A DNA stretch of 64,000 bases, from contig NW_026970807.1 in NCBI RefSeq assembly GCF_963678635.1, positions 1 to 64,000 of the forward strand. The letters run 5' to 3'. The notes beneath the pieces were generated by a model, which saw only the letters and a list, made by a program, of their open reading frames with translations, made no database searches and was not told where the DNA came from. The position numbers and the translations under genes are program-made. This document shows, one piece after another, positions 24,777-32,652 of the stretch; positions within the stretch are counted from its first letter, which is position 1, and every line of letters starts with the position of its first letter. Source of the stretch: Symsagittifera roscoffensis (Eukaryota; Xenacoelomorpha; Acoela; Convolutidae).

Positions 24777-25176
24777 TTTGAAAATAATTCACGAAATTTA
24801 TACGTCTTTGAAACAAACTTATCCTGATAATTCTAACCGACGCAATTATTTTCTAGCTGCATGTTCTCTGTTTTTTGTTAGTTCTGATAACCTTAACTAC
24901 GACATTTTAATTAAGTTGAGACCTTATGGTGGCTTGATTGGTATTGATAACTCTTCCTTGGACAAATACTTGAAAAATTCCAAAATTTTACGATTGCACG
25001 CTATTTTGCACGATGCGGCCGGATTTATACACGAATTTTATCAACAGAGTCCCACGTACTGTTACATGTTGCCCTGGAACTGTAACAACAGCTTATTGGG
25101 ACATTTGAGTGGAATAGCGTTCTGCCTTTTCATTAAGTTGAAAAAACCAGAAGTTTATCATTTACTAGAATGCTAG
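24742..25176 (+). CDS. Unknown Polinton protein B
   Basis: 144 codons, ATG start within the end of gene A, stop overlapping the next ATG. Function unknown. The C-terminal half has LHAILHDAAGFIHEF and YCYMLPWNCNNSLLGHLSG, with several Cys and His residues that could bind metal. I recall similar small proteins near the exonuclease-like gene in other Polintons but cannot name a fold. The gene order (A, B, exonuclease-like, PC4-like) hints at a block for DNA handling; that is inference only. Confidence 0.6.
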   Translation: MQLQKSRVTPIDLKIIHEIYTSLKQTYPDNSNRRNYFLAACSLFFVSSDNLNYDILIKLRPYGGLIGIDNSSLDKYLKNSKILRLHAILHDAAGFIHEFYQQSPTYCYMLPWNCNNSLLGHLSGIAFCLFIKLKKPEVYHLLEC

Positions 25177-25418
25177 GCGAGAGATCAGTTGTGCTTGACG
25201 TGGAAGGATTTCGTTACAAGAAAAACGCCTTTGTGGCTAAAGAATTAGCAATAACAACTTCAGACTACAGCGATCGACTCATTTTCCTACCTCCAGTGAA
25301 TTTCAATATACTACCAAAGCTTGAACAAAAAGCTTACAACTGGTTAACAAATTATTTACACGGTCTCCATTGGGAAAACGGTGATTATCTTTATATAAAC
25401 TTGAATCAAATACTTTGA
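25170..25418 (+). CDS. DEDD exonuclease-like protein, N-terminal part
   Basis: 82 codons. VVLDVEGFRYKK carries a DxE pair (D9, E11 approximately), as in motif I of DEDD 3'-5' exonucleases, followed by FVAKELAI and LIFLPP strands and YLHGLHWENGDY. The family is common in animal Polintons as one polypeptide, but here a TGA (25416-25418) ends the frame and the second half continues one base back. Nuclease activity is not shown. Possible explanations are an ancestral frameshift, a programmed -1 shift, or two separate chains. Confidence 0.55.
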   Translation: MLGERSVVLDVEGFRYKKNAFVAKELAITTSDYSDRLIFLPPVNFNILPKLEQKAYNWLTNYLHGLHWENGDYLYINLNQIL

Positions 25419-25738
25419 GTTTTGTGCTGAGAAATCCCGGTGCCGTTTTTTACGCTAAAGGAAAAGAAAAGACAGAATTTTTGGCCAAGTACTTGGACCG
25501 AAAGATTGAAAACCTAGATGATTTGGGCTGTCCTCGGGTTGAAAACTTATATTTTAAAAATTATCCAAGTTGCAATAAACATATTCCACATTACAACTCC
25601 AGGAATCATTGTGCCCTGAAGAAAACCAAGGTTTTTTATGATTGGTTGAAAAATGAACAACAGCGAGAGATCAGCGAAAGTGGAGACATACCTATCACCA
25701 AATTCAATGCTTTGTGCGTGGATGACTCCAGAGGGTGA
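25415..25738 (+). CDS. DEDD exonuclease-like protein, C-terminal part
   Basis: 107 codons in the -1 frame, beginning at a TTG that overlaps the previous TGA, so it has no convincing start of its own. It contains FYAKGKEKTEFL, ENLDDLGCPRVENL and NHCALKKTKVFYDWL, in the order and spacing of the second half of the same family. The histidine block has Lys where classic DEDDh enzymes have the last Asp. It overlaps the next gene by 86 bases. Confidence 0.55.
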   Translation: MSFVLRNPGAVFYAKGKEKTEFLAKYLDRKIENLDDLGCPRVENLYFKNYPSCNKHIPHYNSRNHCALKKTKVFYDWLKNEQQREISESGDIPITKFNALCVDDSRG

Positions 25739-25994
25739 TATTAAAATTTCATTAACGAGAATAGAGCGTATTGATTGCAGTGGCCAAATTGTTCAGAGGA
25801 AGGAGCAAATAATAATTTCCGAAGAAGAGTTGTCTACGTTGAAGAGGTTTTTTCCAGTTATTGATCAATTTGTATACTTCCAGAGATTCAAGTTTATCAG
25901 AAATGTTAGCCAGCAAGCGAGGAGTATATCTTCCCGAACTAGTCTTAGTACCCAAACGTCAGCCAGGAGTTCAGATGGATCTAAACAGCAGTGA
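25653..25994 (+). CDS. PC4-like ssDNA-binding protein candidate 1
   Basis: 113 codons. Residues 28-73 read as three strands (GDIKISLTRIERI, GQIVQRKEQIII), then a helix (SEEELSTLKRFFPVID). That is the layout of the PC4/p15 coactivator domain: strands ending in a Gly/Ile-Ser-Leu turn, then an acidic amphipathic helix. The C-terminus is Ser/Thr-rich (residues 90-110) and probably disordered. It starts inside the exonuclease-like frame and overlaps ORF D. A second PC4-like gene lies at 33221-33580. A role as single-strand DNA-binding protein in protein-primed replication is my inference; sequence similarity is weak. Confidence 0.45.
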   Translation: MNNSERSAKVETYLSPNSMLCAWMTPEGDIKISLTRIERIDCSGQIVQRKEQIIISEEELSTLKRFFPVIDQFVYFQRFKFIRNVSQQARSISSRTSLSTQTSARSSDGSKQQ

Positions 25995-26157
25995 ATTGCC
26001 AGATGAGATTAAGACGATTGTGAAAGAGGATACTGTGAAGAAAATAATGTACTATGAAAAAACTGCAAATATCCCAGCAAACTTTGTTCTAGAAATGCAT
26101 GACATAAATGATAGATATTTCACACGTTATGAAATTTTTTACTGTTCTCAAAACTAA
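25903..26157 (+). CDS. Small overlapping ORF D
   Basis: 84 codons from the ATG at 25903, overlapping the PC4-like gene by 92 bases. It contains RGVYLPELVLVPKRQ and PDEIKTIVKEDTVKKIMYYEK, which look like a strand and a charged helix. No family recognised. An intact frame in both copies and the lack of any other gene for the 160 bases after 25994 favour it being real. Confidence 0.45.
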   Translation: MLASKRGVYLPELVLVPKRQPGVQMDLNSSELPDEIKTIVKEDTVKKIMYYEKTANIPANFVLEMHDINDRYFTRYEIFYCSQN

Positions 26158-26229
26158 TTCAATTTTTTACAAGCTTCATTCAAAGAGAGAAAAAGTCTAA
26201 CGCAGTCTGTAGAATAAATAGTTTCTCAA

Positions 26230-26514
26230 ATGTCAGAAGCAACAACAGCAGTAGATGAACCTGACGCAACAATAGTAACAGAGTTTGTTTATAACGAGAC
26301 AAACAGTGAAAAAAAATCAAGGAAGTTTTGTAACAATGTAACTTTGCCAAGGTCTGAAGTAGTTTTTGTTGCGCAAATAGTAGTAATTCTAATTTTGCTA
26401 ACTTTCTGCATTCTCAAACTTTCTTTCACTAAATTAAGTTGCAAAGAAACGTCAGTTTGGTTCTCGATTTTATCAGGATTGGTTGGTTACGTACTACCAA
26501 ACCCAAGAATATGA
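26230..26514 (+). CDS. Polinton small two-helix membrane protein
   Basis: 94 codons. There is a polar Ser/Glu/Thr-rich N-terminus, then a strong transmembrane segment at about residues 45-66 (FVAQIVVILILLTFCILKL), a short Cys/Lys turn, and a second weaker helix ending GLVGYVLPNPRI at the C-terminus. Small membrane proteins with this -PNP- ending sit just before the ATPase in many Polintons, and they are thought to be virion or envelope-associated. The stop overlaps the ATPase start as ATGA. Confidence 0.7.
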   Translation: MSEATTAVDEPDATIVTEFVYNETNSEKKSRKFCNNVTLPRSEVVFVAQIVVILILLTFCILKLSFTKLSCKETSVWFSILSGLVGYVLPNPRI

Positions 26515-27137
26515 ATAAAGTGATTGATACTTCGACAAGAATTTTTATGGCGAAAGTGGGACCTTCAGGATCCGGGAAAACTGAGTTAATTTTGAAACTT
26601 CTGATGGGAAATACTTTTTACATTGTATTTGGAACCGTTCTATATCTTTACAAAGAGATGCAACCTGCATTCTCAGAAAAATTGTCTTCTCGCGGAGTGA
26701 ATGTGGAGTTCATGAAATTCGACGGATTCGAATCTGTGAGAAAATTAGAAAATGTTGTTCTAGTTTTCGATGATTCATGTGAAGACATCTATAATAACAA
26801 GGAATTTGTAAGATTAGCGACAGCGGGTAGACATAAAGGGATAGATGTAATATATGTTAAGCATAACTTGTTTCAACAAAGTCGATGGTCGCGTACGATT
26901 GATTTGAACACTTCACACATCATTCTGTTCAAATCGCCTCGCGACGTTCAGCAACTAGATCTTTTAGGAAGACAATTGAATGTATCAAAATTTTTGAGAA
27001 ACTGTTACGAATTAGCTACCAGAGACTCTTTTGGACATCTTCTAATCGACTTGGACCCCCGTACATCAGATTGTTTGAGATATTGTTCAAATATCACACC
27101 ACCTGGGCCAACAGTTTTTTTATTTACCCTTATCTGA
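26511..27137 (+). CDS. FtsK/HerA-type DNA-packaging ATPase
   Basis: 208 residues from the ATG at 26511. A longer in-frame reading back to 26439 only overlaps the membrane-protein gene. The Walker A motif GPSGSGKTE lies at residues 17-25, Walker B NVVLVFDDSC at about 81-90 with paired Asp 87/88, and a conserved RHKGIDVIYVKHNLFQQ segment follows with the sensor Asn/Gln. This is the genome-packaging ATPase of Polintons and related double-jelly-roll viruses, which pumps DNA into capsids. The frame is intact here; in copy 1 codon 98 is a stop. Confidence 0.93.
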   Translation: MNKVIDTSTRIFMAKVGPSGSGKTELILKLLMGNTFYIVFGTVLYLYKEMQPAFSEKLSSRGVNVEFMKFDGFESVRKLENVVLVFDDSCEDIYNNKEFVRLATAGRHKGIDVIYVKHNLFQQSRWSRTIDLNTSHIILFKSPRDVQQLDLLGRQLNVSKFLRNCYELATRDSFGHLLIDLDPRTSDCLRYCSNITPPGPTVFLFTLI

Positions 27138-27160
27138 AGCAGAAAGTACTCCAATCACAA

Positions 27161-27427
27161 ATGAAAAAGAAAAACTTATCTATTCTGCGGCATATGGTAC
27201 AACTGAAACCTGACCAGCTAAGAAGATTAATTTGAAAATCTTCAAATCGTGAGATCATAACACTTATTTGTGAATGTTTGCTCAATGTAGTCAATGGAAA
27301 CGTACCCGTTAAAATCGCAAACATCGAAAAATTCGAGACAGCATACAAATACTTAATAACTCCAAAAACCAGTGTTGTCAAAAAACGTGCGATTATTTTG
27401 AGTAAAGAAGGCTTCCATTTAGTTTGA
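27161..27427 (+). pseudogene. Small conserved Polinton protein, interrupted by TGA
   Basis: The frame starts with ATG at 27161, reads MKKKNLSILRHMVQLKPDQ, and meets an in-frame TGA at 27233-27235 (codon 25). It then continues without break through IITLICECLLNVVNGNVP and ends KRAIILSKEGFHLV. The CEC-LN-GNVP and basic C-terminal pattern is a widespread ~90-residue protein of unknown function found beside the ATPase and integrase in animal Polintons. The stop is present in both duplicated copies, so it predates the duplication and is not a copy-specific error. No frame change is needed. Confidence 0.65.
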
Positions 27428-27465
27428 CAAATACTTTATTTTTGTTACAAGTACCTCGCAACTTA

Positions 27466-28347
27466 ATGATGACTGCTGAAGAATTCATTCTAATTCCGAA
27501 ACACTTATATGTTAAAGAGCAGCCACATGCTGCACGTGTTCTTCATGATAATAATATTAAACATAAAAATGCTCAACTGTCCTATCTTAACCGGCTTAGA
27601 CCCCAATTACCTCCACAAACTAGTAAGACTACTGCAACGAAGGAAACATTTACGGATAATGTTGAGCCCCAACAAGAACAGCTGAAACTGTTAACGGACG
27701 ATGAAGAAGTACCGGTAGAACGTGTTAAAGACGAAATACTAGAAGAGAAACACAATAGACAGACTGAAAGCATTTTAGGACAGTTACAAGTTTTAGAAGA
27801 CAAAAAATTTGCTAGAGCAAAAACCGTTCTTGAAATCATAGAAAATTCAGAAAGAGTAACCATAAACCGTGACAATGAGGTGATATATGTAGATAAAGTA
27901 CCAACAGGACTTAAAGCTGCAGTTTTTTTATACGACATACAACAACCAACGAAAAAATTACACAATCCAGCGTTCATTAACATTTTAACTGCTCTCAACT
28001 TGAATGAAAACCTGGTAATAAATCGAAATGCCAAACACGCGGTTCAGTCAGCGTCTTTTAACGCTCAAGAGAAACGAGAACCCGGACCCTCAAGAACCCG
28101 CTCAACATCGCCCACTTGGCAGGAAAAAAGTAGTGCAAACCTTAAGAGAACTAAAAAACACAAACGAAAAAGTCTCAAGGGTAATAGAAAATCCCGAAAC
28201 CAAAAACGTGAAAAAGAGTCAGAAGAAGGCTCTGACTCATACGAAACGCCCCATAACAATTCAGATTCTCCAACGTCAGAAAAGACGAAGGCGCAAACAA
28301 AACAATGGGAAAATTACCAAGATTTAAGAAAAATTGTTGAAAACTAA
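27466..28347 (+). CDS. Conserved unknown Polinton protein upstream of integrase
   Basis: 293 residues from the ATG at 27466 (a second ATG follows at once; the reading from 27424 would use TTG). The N-terminus MMTAEEFILIPKHLYV, the middle block RVTINRDNEVIYVDKVPTG and the segment FLYDIQQPTKKLHNPAF are characteristic of a Polinton-wide protein of unknown role. Residues about 35-120 are charged and Gln/Glu-rich, probably coiled or disordered. The last ~80 residues are Lys/Arg-rich and then acidic/Ser-rich. It may be a structural or DNA-binding protein. It overlaps the integrase frame by 14 bases. Confidence 0.75.
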   Translation: MMTAEEFILIPKHLYVKEQPHAARVLHDNNIKHKNAQLSYLNRLRPQLPPQTSKTTATKETFTDNVEPQQEQLKLLTDDEEVPVERVKDEILEEKHNRQTESILGQLQVLEDKKFARAKTVLEIIENSERVTINRDNEVIYVDKVPTGLKAAVFLYDIQQPTKKLHNPAFINILTALNLNENLVINRNAKHAVQSASFNAQEKREPGPSRTRSTSPTWQEKSSANLKRTKKHKRKSLKGNRKSRNQKREKESEEGSDSYETPHNNSDSPTSEKTKAQTKQWENYQDLRKIVEN

Positions 28348-29164
28348 ATACAGTGACAAAGGTCCCGCGTTATTTGGTAGTGGGAACAACTTGATAAAAG
28401 GAAGCAATTTTTCGCGAAAGAAAGTTAAACATTTCCTTCATACTGAACCTGTTTACACGAAATATCGAACTAAGATCCGAAAAATGCCGCGACTCAAGGT
28501 CATAGTTTACGATATCGACGAAATCTGGTCATTAGATCTGGCCTTTTATGATAAACTTGCCCAGTACAACCATGATGTTAAGTATCTGCTTGTTGCAGTT
28601 GACTGCATGTCCCGCTATCTCAGAGTGCAACCCTTGAAATCAAAGTATGCTACTACAACAGCAGAAGCGTTCAAACTAATGATAACGACAAAACAACCGG
28701 AAAAAGTATGGGTGGACAGGGGCACAGAGTTTAAAGGGTCCTTCGAAGCATTATGTAAAAAGAAAGGCATAAACACATATAGCACAGAGAGCGAGAAAAA
28801 GTCCGCATTCGCTGAGAGAAATATCCGTTCCTTGAAAAGTCTTATTTATAAGTACTTGGAGGATAAATGGACTTACTCATACATTGACAAATTGCAAGAT
28901 TTTGTCAATGCAATTAACTCGAGAACAAATCGTGTCACAAATCTTGCACCAAATAAAGTAACTAAAAAAGATGCTCCTCGCCTGATTTCATTAAGAGCAG
29001 AACAGTCTTTGAAGTTAGTTCGACGTCCAAAGCTTTATGTTGGTGATTATGTTAGACTTGCCAAAGTAGACTACCTTTTCGCAAGGGTTACAAACAATCG
29101 TTCACCGATGAAGTGTTTGAAGTTTTTGACATACCAACACGAAATCCCCCAACATACAATTTGA
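28334..29164 (+). CDS. Retroviral-type (rve) integrase, C-terminus frameshifted
   Basis: Catalyses insertion of the element and makes the 6-bp target duplication. The DDE core is present: Asp68 in SLDLAF, Asp128 in WVDRGTEF, Glu161 in AERNIRSLK, giving DD32E spacing. The KLYVGDYVRLAK strand near residues 254-265 starts the SH3/chromodomain-like C-terminal part. After about base 29065 the frame shifts, and the family-like C-terminal sequence continues in another frame to a stop at 29245-29247, overlapping the next ATG. The break is beside a short T run and could be an error. The first residues overlap the previous gene. Confidence 0.92.
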   Translation: MLKTKYSDKGPALFGSGNNLIKGSNFSRKKVKHFLHTEPVYTKYRTKIRKMPRLKVIVYDIDEIWSLDLAFYDKLAQYNHDVKYLLVAVDCMSRYLRVQPLKSKYATTTAEAFKLMITTKQPEKVWVDRGTEFKGSFEALCKKKGINTYSTESEKKSAFAERNIRSLKSLIYKYLEDKWTYSYIDKLQDFVNAINSRTNRVTNLAPNKVTKKDAPRLISLRAEQSLKLVRRPKLYVGDYVRLAKVDYLFARVTNNRSPMKCLKFLTYQHEIPQHTI

Positions 29165-29239
29165 TTGATTCTAACAGAGAACCGATTGAGGGAAAACTTC
29201 ACGAGTCTGAACTAATTCGCGTTCTGGAGAAGGACAATC

Positions 29240-30133
29240 ATGACTGAGGGCACTTCCGACAGCCTTTTCACCCATAATGTTCCCCCTTCCTTCACAATTA
29301 CCCTAGTTTCATCTGCATCAATGAACGTTTTTAAAGATAACACTCTGGCCAACTTCAAAAATCTCCTGAGTGAAGAAATAAATTTGCAAGGTGAATTGAG
29401 AGTAGCAGTTACAGAAATTACCTTCCCTACTCAGATAAACAACGTAACTGACAACAACATTGTGTACTACAAAAAAGATCGGGTTATAGCAAGCATGAAA
29501 GTTGAGAAAGACAAGATCTCCAGACCTTACCTTGGAGAAACAGCAAAAATAACAAAAGGAGAATATACTAGCATTGATCAAATACTGGACGAGATTCGTC
29601 GAAAGACAGAATTAGAGAAATTGGATTATGTAATAGATCCAATAACCAAACATCTTTCCTTATGGTTGCATTATTGGGAAGGTATAACTTTTTCAAGCCA
29701 GCAAATTCCTAGTCTACTTGGATTCAAAGGCGTCAGAGATGGAACTGGTTATCATATAGGTTACAAACAAGGAAGCACGAAACATAGCACATTCTCTACT
29801 CAAGATCTTATTGCTGACTATCCCGTTGATGTATGCGCTGGTACTCAGCTTATGTTTATTTATCTGGACATAATTCATTATCAAATAGTCGGAGACACAA
29901 AAGCACCCCTTTCACGAGTCATTGATACAAATCGTCGGGTGAAAAACGGTTACGCATGTACAATTGAACCGAATCATCGTAAACTGTTTAGTCATTTGGA
30001 TTTTAAAAAACTTTTGGTCAATAATATTTCCAATATTTCTGTGAACTTGCGCACAGAAACTGGAGGACTTGTTCCTTTCGCTGGAGGGGGAAAAGTTGTT
30101 CTGACTTTGAAATTTCAAAAGTTTAGCAATTGA
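29240..30133 (+). CDS. Minor capsid protein (penton-like, single jelly roll; PX type)
   Basis: 297 codons, intact. An N-terminal FTITLVSSASMNVF strand, DNTLANFKNLLSEEINL, then GELRVAVTEITFP is the signature opening of Polinton penton proteins. The segment QIVGDTKAPLSRVI near residues 217-230 and the C-terminal strands (GGKVVLTLKFQ) also fit. It forms the pentameric vertices of the capsid, next to the major capsid gene at 30536. Length agrees with the family. It starts within the end of the integrase reading frame. Confidence 0.88.
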   Translation: MTEGTSDSLFTHNVPPSFTITLVSSASMNVFKDNTLANFKNLLSEEINLQGELRVAVTEITFPTQINNVTDNNIVYYKKDRVIASMKVEKDKISRPYLGETAKITKGEYTSIDQILDEIRRKTELEKLDYVIDPITKHLSLWLHYWEGITFSSQQIPSLLGFKGVRDGTGYHIGYKQGSTKHSTFSTQDLIADYPVDVCAGTQLMFIYLDIIHYQIVGDTKAPLSRVIDTNRRVKNGYACTIEPNHRKLFSHLDFKKLLVNNISNISVNLRTETGGLVPFAGGGKVVLTLKFQKFSN

Positions 30134-30138
30134 TCAAA

Positions 30139-30492
30139 ATGGATTCATATTACCACAACCAAGCAAACCTACCACATTTCTCGGGGCATTATAGACAACG
30201 AGGCAGTGGCTTCGGTGCATTAGCCTTGGGAATAGGAAGAGTCGCACTTCCACTGGCTCGAAAATTTGTGATACCCGCGGCTAAAAAAATCGGAAAAGAA
30301 CTACTTCTTCAGGCAGCTCCAGAACTGATAGAAGTTGCAACAAAAAGAAAAACTCCCAAGCAGGCACTCAAAAGCACCGTTAGAAAAACAATCAAAAAGC
30401 AAGTAGGAGGAGGAAGTAGATCTGGGAAAAGTCATCCGAAAAGAACGACGGCGTTTAAACAAAAAACGAGACGCGTCATTCCCAGACAATGA
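30139..30492 (+). CDS. Small basic core/pVI-like virion protein
   Basis: 117 residues from ATG 30139, six bases after the penton stop. Gly/Tyr-rich N-terminus (HYRQRGSGFGALALGIGR), an amphipathic/hydrophobic helix (VALPLARKFVIPAAKKIGKELLLQAAPELIEVA) and a very basic tail (KKQVGGGSRSGKS, KRTTAFKQKTRR). In Polintons and adenoviruses, proteins of this build sit between capsid genes and act as core or membrane-lytic cement proteins (pX/pVI type). The exact equivalence is inferred from composition and position. Confidence 0.7.
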   Translation: MDSYYHNQANLPHFSGHYRQRGSGFGALALGIGRVALPLARKFVIPAAKKIGKELLLQAAPELIEVATKRKTPKQALKSTVRKTIKKQVGGGSRSGKSHPKRTTAFKQKTRRVIPRQ

Positions 30493-30535
30493 ACTGCACA
30501 GAGAAGTCGCTCCGATTTCTTTACAAGGGTTAAAA

Positions 30536-31844
30536 ATGATTTCTAATTTAATCCCGAGTGAAGCAACTCACAGCTCCTTGGACTTATTTGAGAAACCGCC
30601 TTTGCTTGTCACTTTTGAAAACGCATTCACCCAAAAAATTGGACCTTCCTACTCTCCTGATGGTCCTATGCTCGAGTTTGAAGTACTCGGCGACATAAAT
30701 AAATTCATCGATCTTCACGTACTCGTTTGGAAATAGTTGCACAAATTGTTCGAAGCAATGGAAACGTGCTTCGAACGCATGCTACAGAGGCGGCAAACAG
30801 AGATACGCCGTATTTCGTTAACAATCCTTTATCTTCATTATTTTCTGAGTGTACACTGTCTCTGAATGGTGAAAAAATATCAACTACCAATGCTAATTTT
30901 GCCCATAAAAGCTTTATTGAGACCGAGTTTTCATACGGTAATGATGCCAAGAAAACATGGTTGGCTTGTCAAGGTTATTATTATGAAGAAAATCCATCAG
31001 CCATTGACGGTGCTGGAAGGAGAGCTGATGATGTTACGGAGCGTAAAAGTCTCGTTGCGGCCTCGAACGAGCTGAAGCTATTTGGTAAAATTGCTTGCGA
31101 CTTTTTGTCGTGTGACAAGCATCTACTTAGCGGTGTGACAATAAGATTGTCTTTTAGACGTTCTCCTAATGATTTTGTTGTCATATCTGAAGATGCAGCT
31201 AAACACTACAAGGTCCAAATAATCGAAGCTAACCTCTATGTCAGAAAGATGACTGTGACTGACTATGTTCTCTCATCAATAGAAAAAACTTTGTTGAAGA
31301 ACCAGGCAATTTACAATTACATCGAAGTAGTACCAAAAACGTTTCTCGCAACTGCAGGAGTACAAAGCTGGCGACAAGAGGATGTTTTTGCAAAAGAACC
31401 TGTCCGAAGAATGATAGTAGCAATGAGCATAAACGAAGCATATTTGGGACAAATAGAACAAACCCTTTTCATTACCAGAAGTTTGGGCTGAATGAGATCA
31501 TTGTGTACAGAAACGGTCTACCCATTGCCGGAACTCCCATCTCAACATCAGACAATAAAAGAATTTATTACAATACGCTTGAGGCTCTTGATTTTGTTTT
31601 AAACACTAGTCATGGAAGCAGTCTCGCTAATTATGATAATCATTATATTATGGCTTTTGATCTCACGTCTACTCAGGAGGCTTCACACGATTTTATTCAT
31701 CCTGAATTGACCAATTGCACTATTTCGCTCGAACTCAAGTTTGACGCAGGTCTCGCTAATAACGTCGAGTTATTGTTTATGGGAGAGCGTGCATCAACAG
31801 TTTATGTGCGTTCAGATAGAAAAATTACCAAAAACACTCTATGA
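30536..31844 (+). pseudogene. Major capsid protein (double jelly roll; PY type) with two frameshifts
   Basis: About 435 codons spread over three frames. The first (30536-30736) has LDLFEKPPLLVTFENAF and PDGPMLEFEVLGD. The second (from about 30720 to about 31460) has LVAASNELKLFGKIACDF and VTIRLSFRRSPNDFVV. The third (about 31460-31844) has the family C-terminus with ISLELKFDAGL and VYVRSDRKITKN. Total length and order match Polinton hexon-like capsid proteins. Frame changes fall near 30718 and 31455-31465; the second lies in an A/C/T homopolymer cluster, so an assembly indel is possible. As read, no complete capsid protein can be made. Confidence 0.88.
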
Positions 31845-31856
31845 CCTAAGATAGAC

Positions 31857-32294
31857 ATGGATAATCTTCAACTAGTAGAAATTACTAACCGTTGTAAACA
31901 TTTGAAACATCGCTTTAGAGGTGTTTTTCCGGCAGATTTGCCATGCTCTTCAGTACTGAAAAACGATAATACGTTCATGATTATGAATGCCTCACCATCG
32001 GATCAACCTGGAACCCACTGGTTGCTTTTTGCTCAAGCTGGAGGACAGATATTCTTCGCAGATCCTCTAGGTAAACGATTATGTGATTATCCACTCGTGT
32101 ACAAGAATATGCGACGTACAATTCACGAGGTAAATCAGCTACTGTTGAAAAAACCAATACAATCAGCTGATTCAGTGTTATGCGGACTTTATTGTATTTA
32201 TGTTGCTCATGTTATAATTACAAACAAATTTCCAATAGGTTCCAAACTTAATGATCATGATTTGATAAGATTTGCCAAACATATGTTATTCTAA
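31857..32294 (+). CDS. Adenain-like cysteine protease (capsid maturation)
   Basis: 145 residues, intact. The catalytic residues of the adenovirus protease/Ulp1 fold are in order: His54 in PGTHWLLF, Asp69 in FFADPLG, Gln102 in IQSADS, Cys109 in LCGLYCIYVAH. Polinton proteases of this kind cleave capsid and core proteins during maturation. It follows the major capsid gene by 12 bases. Length is normal for the family. Confidence 0.92.
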   Translation: MDNLQLVEITNRCKHLKHRFRGVFPADLPCSSVLKNDNTFMIMNASPSDQPGTHWLLFAQAGGQIFFADPLGKRLCDYPLVYKNMRRTIHEVNQLLLKKPIQSADSVLCGLYCIYVAHVIITNKFPIGSKLNDHDLIRFAKHMLF

Positions 32295-32402
32295 ATTAAT
32301 TTATTGATGTTTTTGTAAAATTTATAAATTCGTTTTTTTCTTTTCAATTCATTTTTATTAACAACAAAGTTTTTTTTCTGCAAGTTTATGTGAACCGCGA
32401 AA

Positions 32403-32509
32403 AGTTTCATATCAAGTCCTTCGAAATATTAAGGCATGGCCGTTTGGTTTAAGGGGCAATAGCTAACCCGGCGTTGCTCGTCGCTACGCTCCTCGGGAAC
32501 GCCTCCCGC
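32403..32509 (+). repeat. 107-bp inverted repeat, left arm (tRNA-like head)
   Basis: Near-perfect inverse of 35953-36060. Unusually GC-rich for the locus. It contains GGCATGGCCGTTTGGTTTAAGG, which resembles the 5' part and A box of a tRNA-Ser/Leu type gene, and a stem GGCGTT...AACGCC. It may be the head of a tRNA-derived SINE, or the end of a nested element. Confidence 0.85.
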
Positions 32510-32652
32510 ATGTGTAGTAACATTTTTTTTTGATATACAAGAGCGAAAGAAAACCAATATTTAAAACTTGAATTTCTTCTCCATGATAAATTTCACAAAC
32601 AAAGTGTTTGAATCAATTTCCATACAACCATACCCACTTAAAATTATGTCAA

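Larger units (their letters stand above)
14166..28166. repeat. Direct segmental duplication, copy 2
   Basis: This is the second copy of the segment at 1-14008. Here the Polinton continues past the duplication end (28166) into its remaining genes and right terminal repeat, so this copy is the complete context and copy 1 the truncated one. The ATPase frame is open here and the long G runs in the terminal repeat differ slightly in length. Confidence 0.95.

Noticed and set aside
32403..32509. Functional tRNA gene
   Set aside because: Only the 5' half and A box resemble a tRNA. There is no convincing B box or acceptor pairing.
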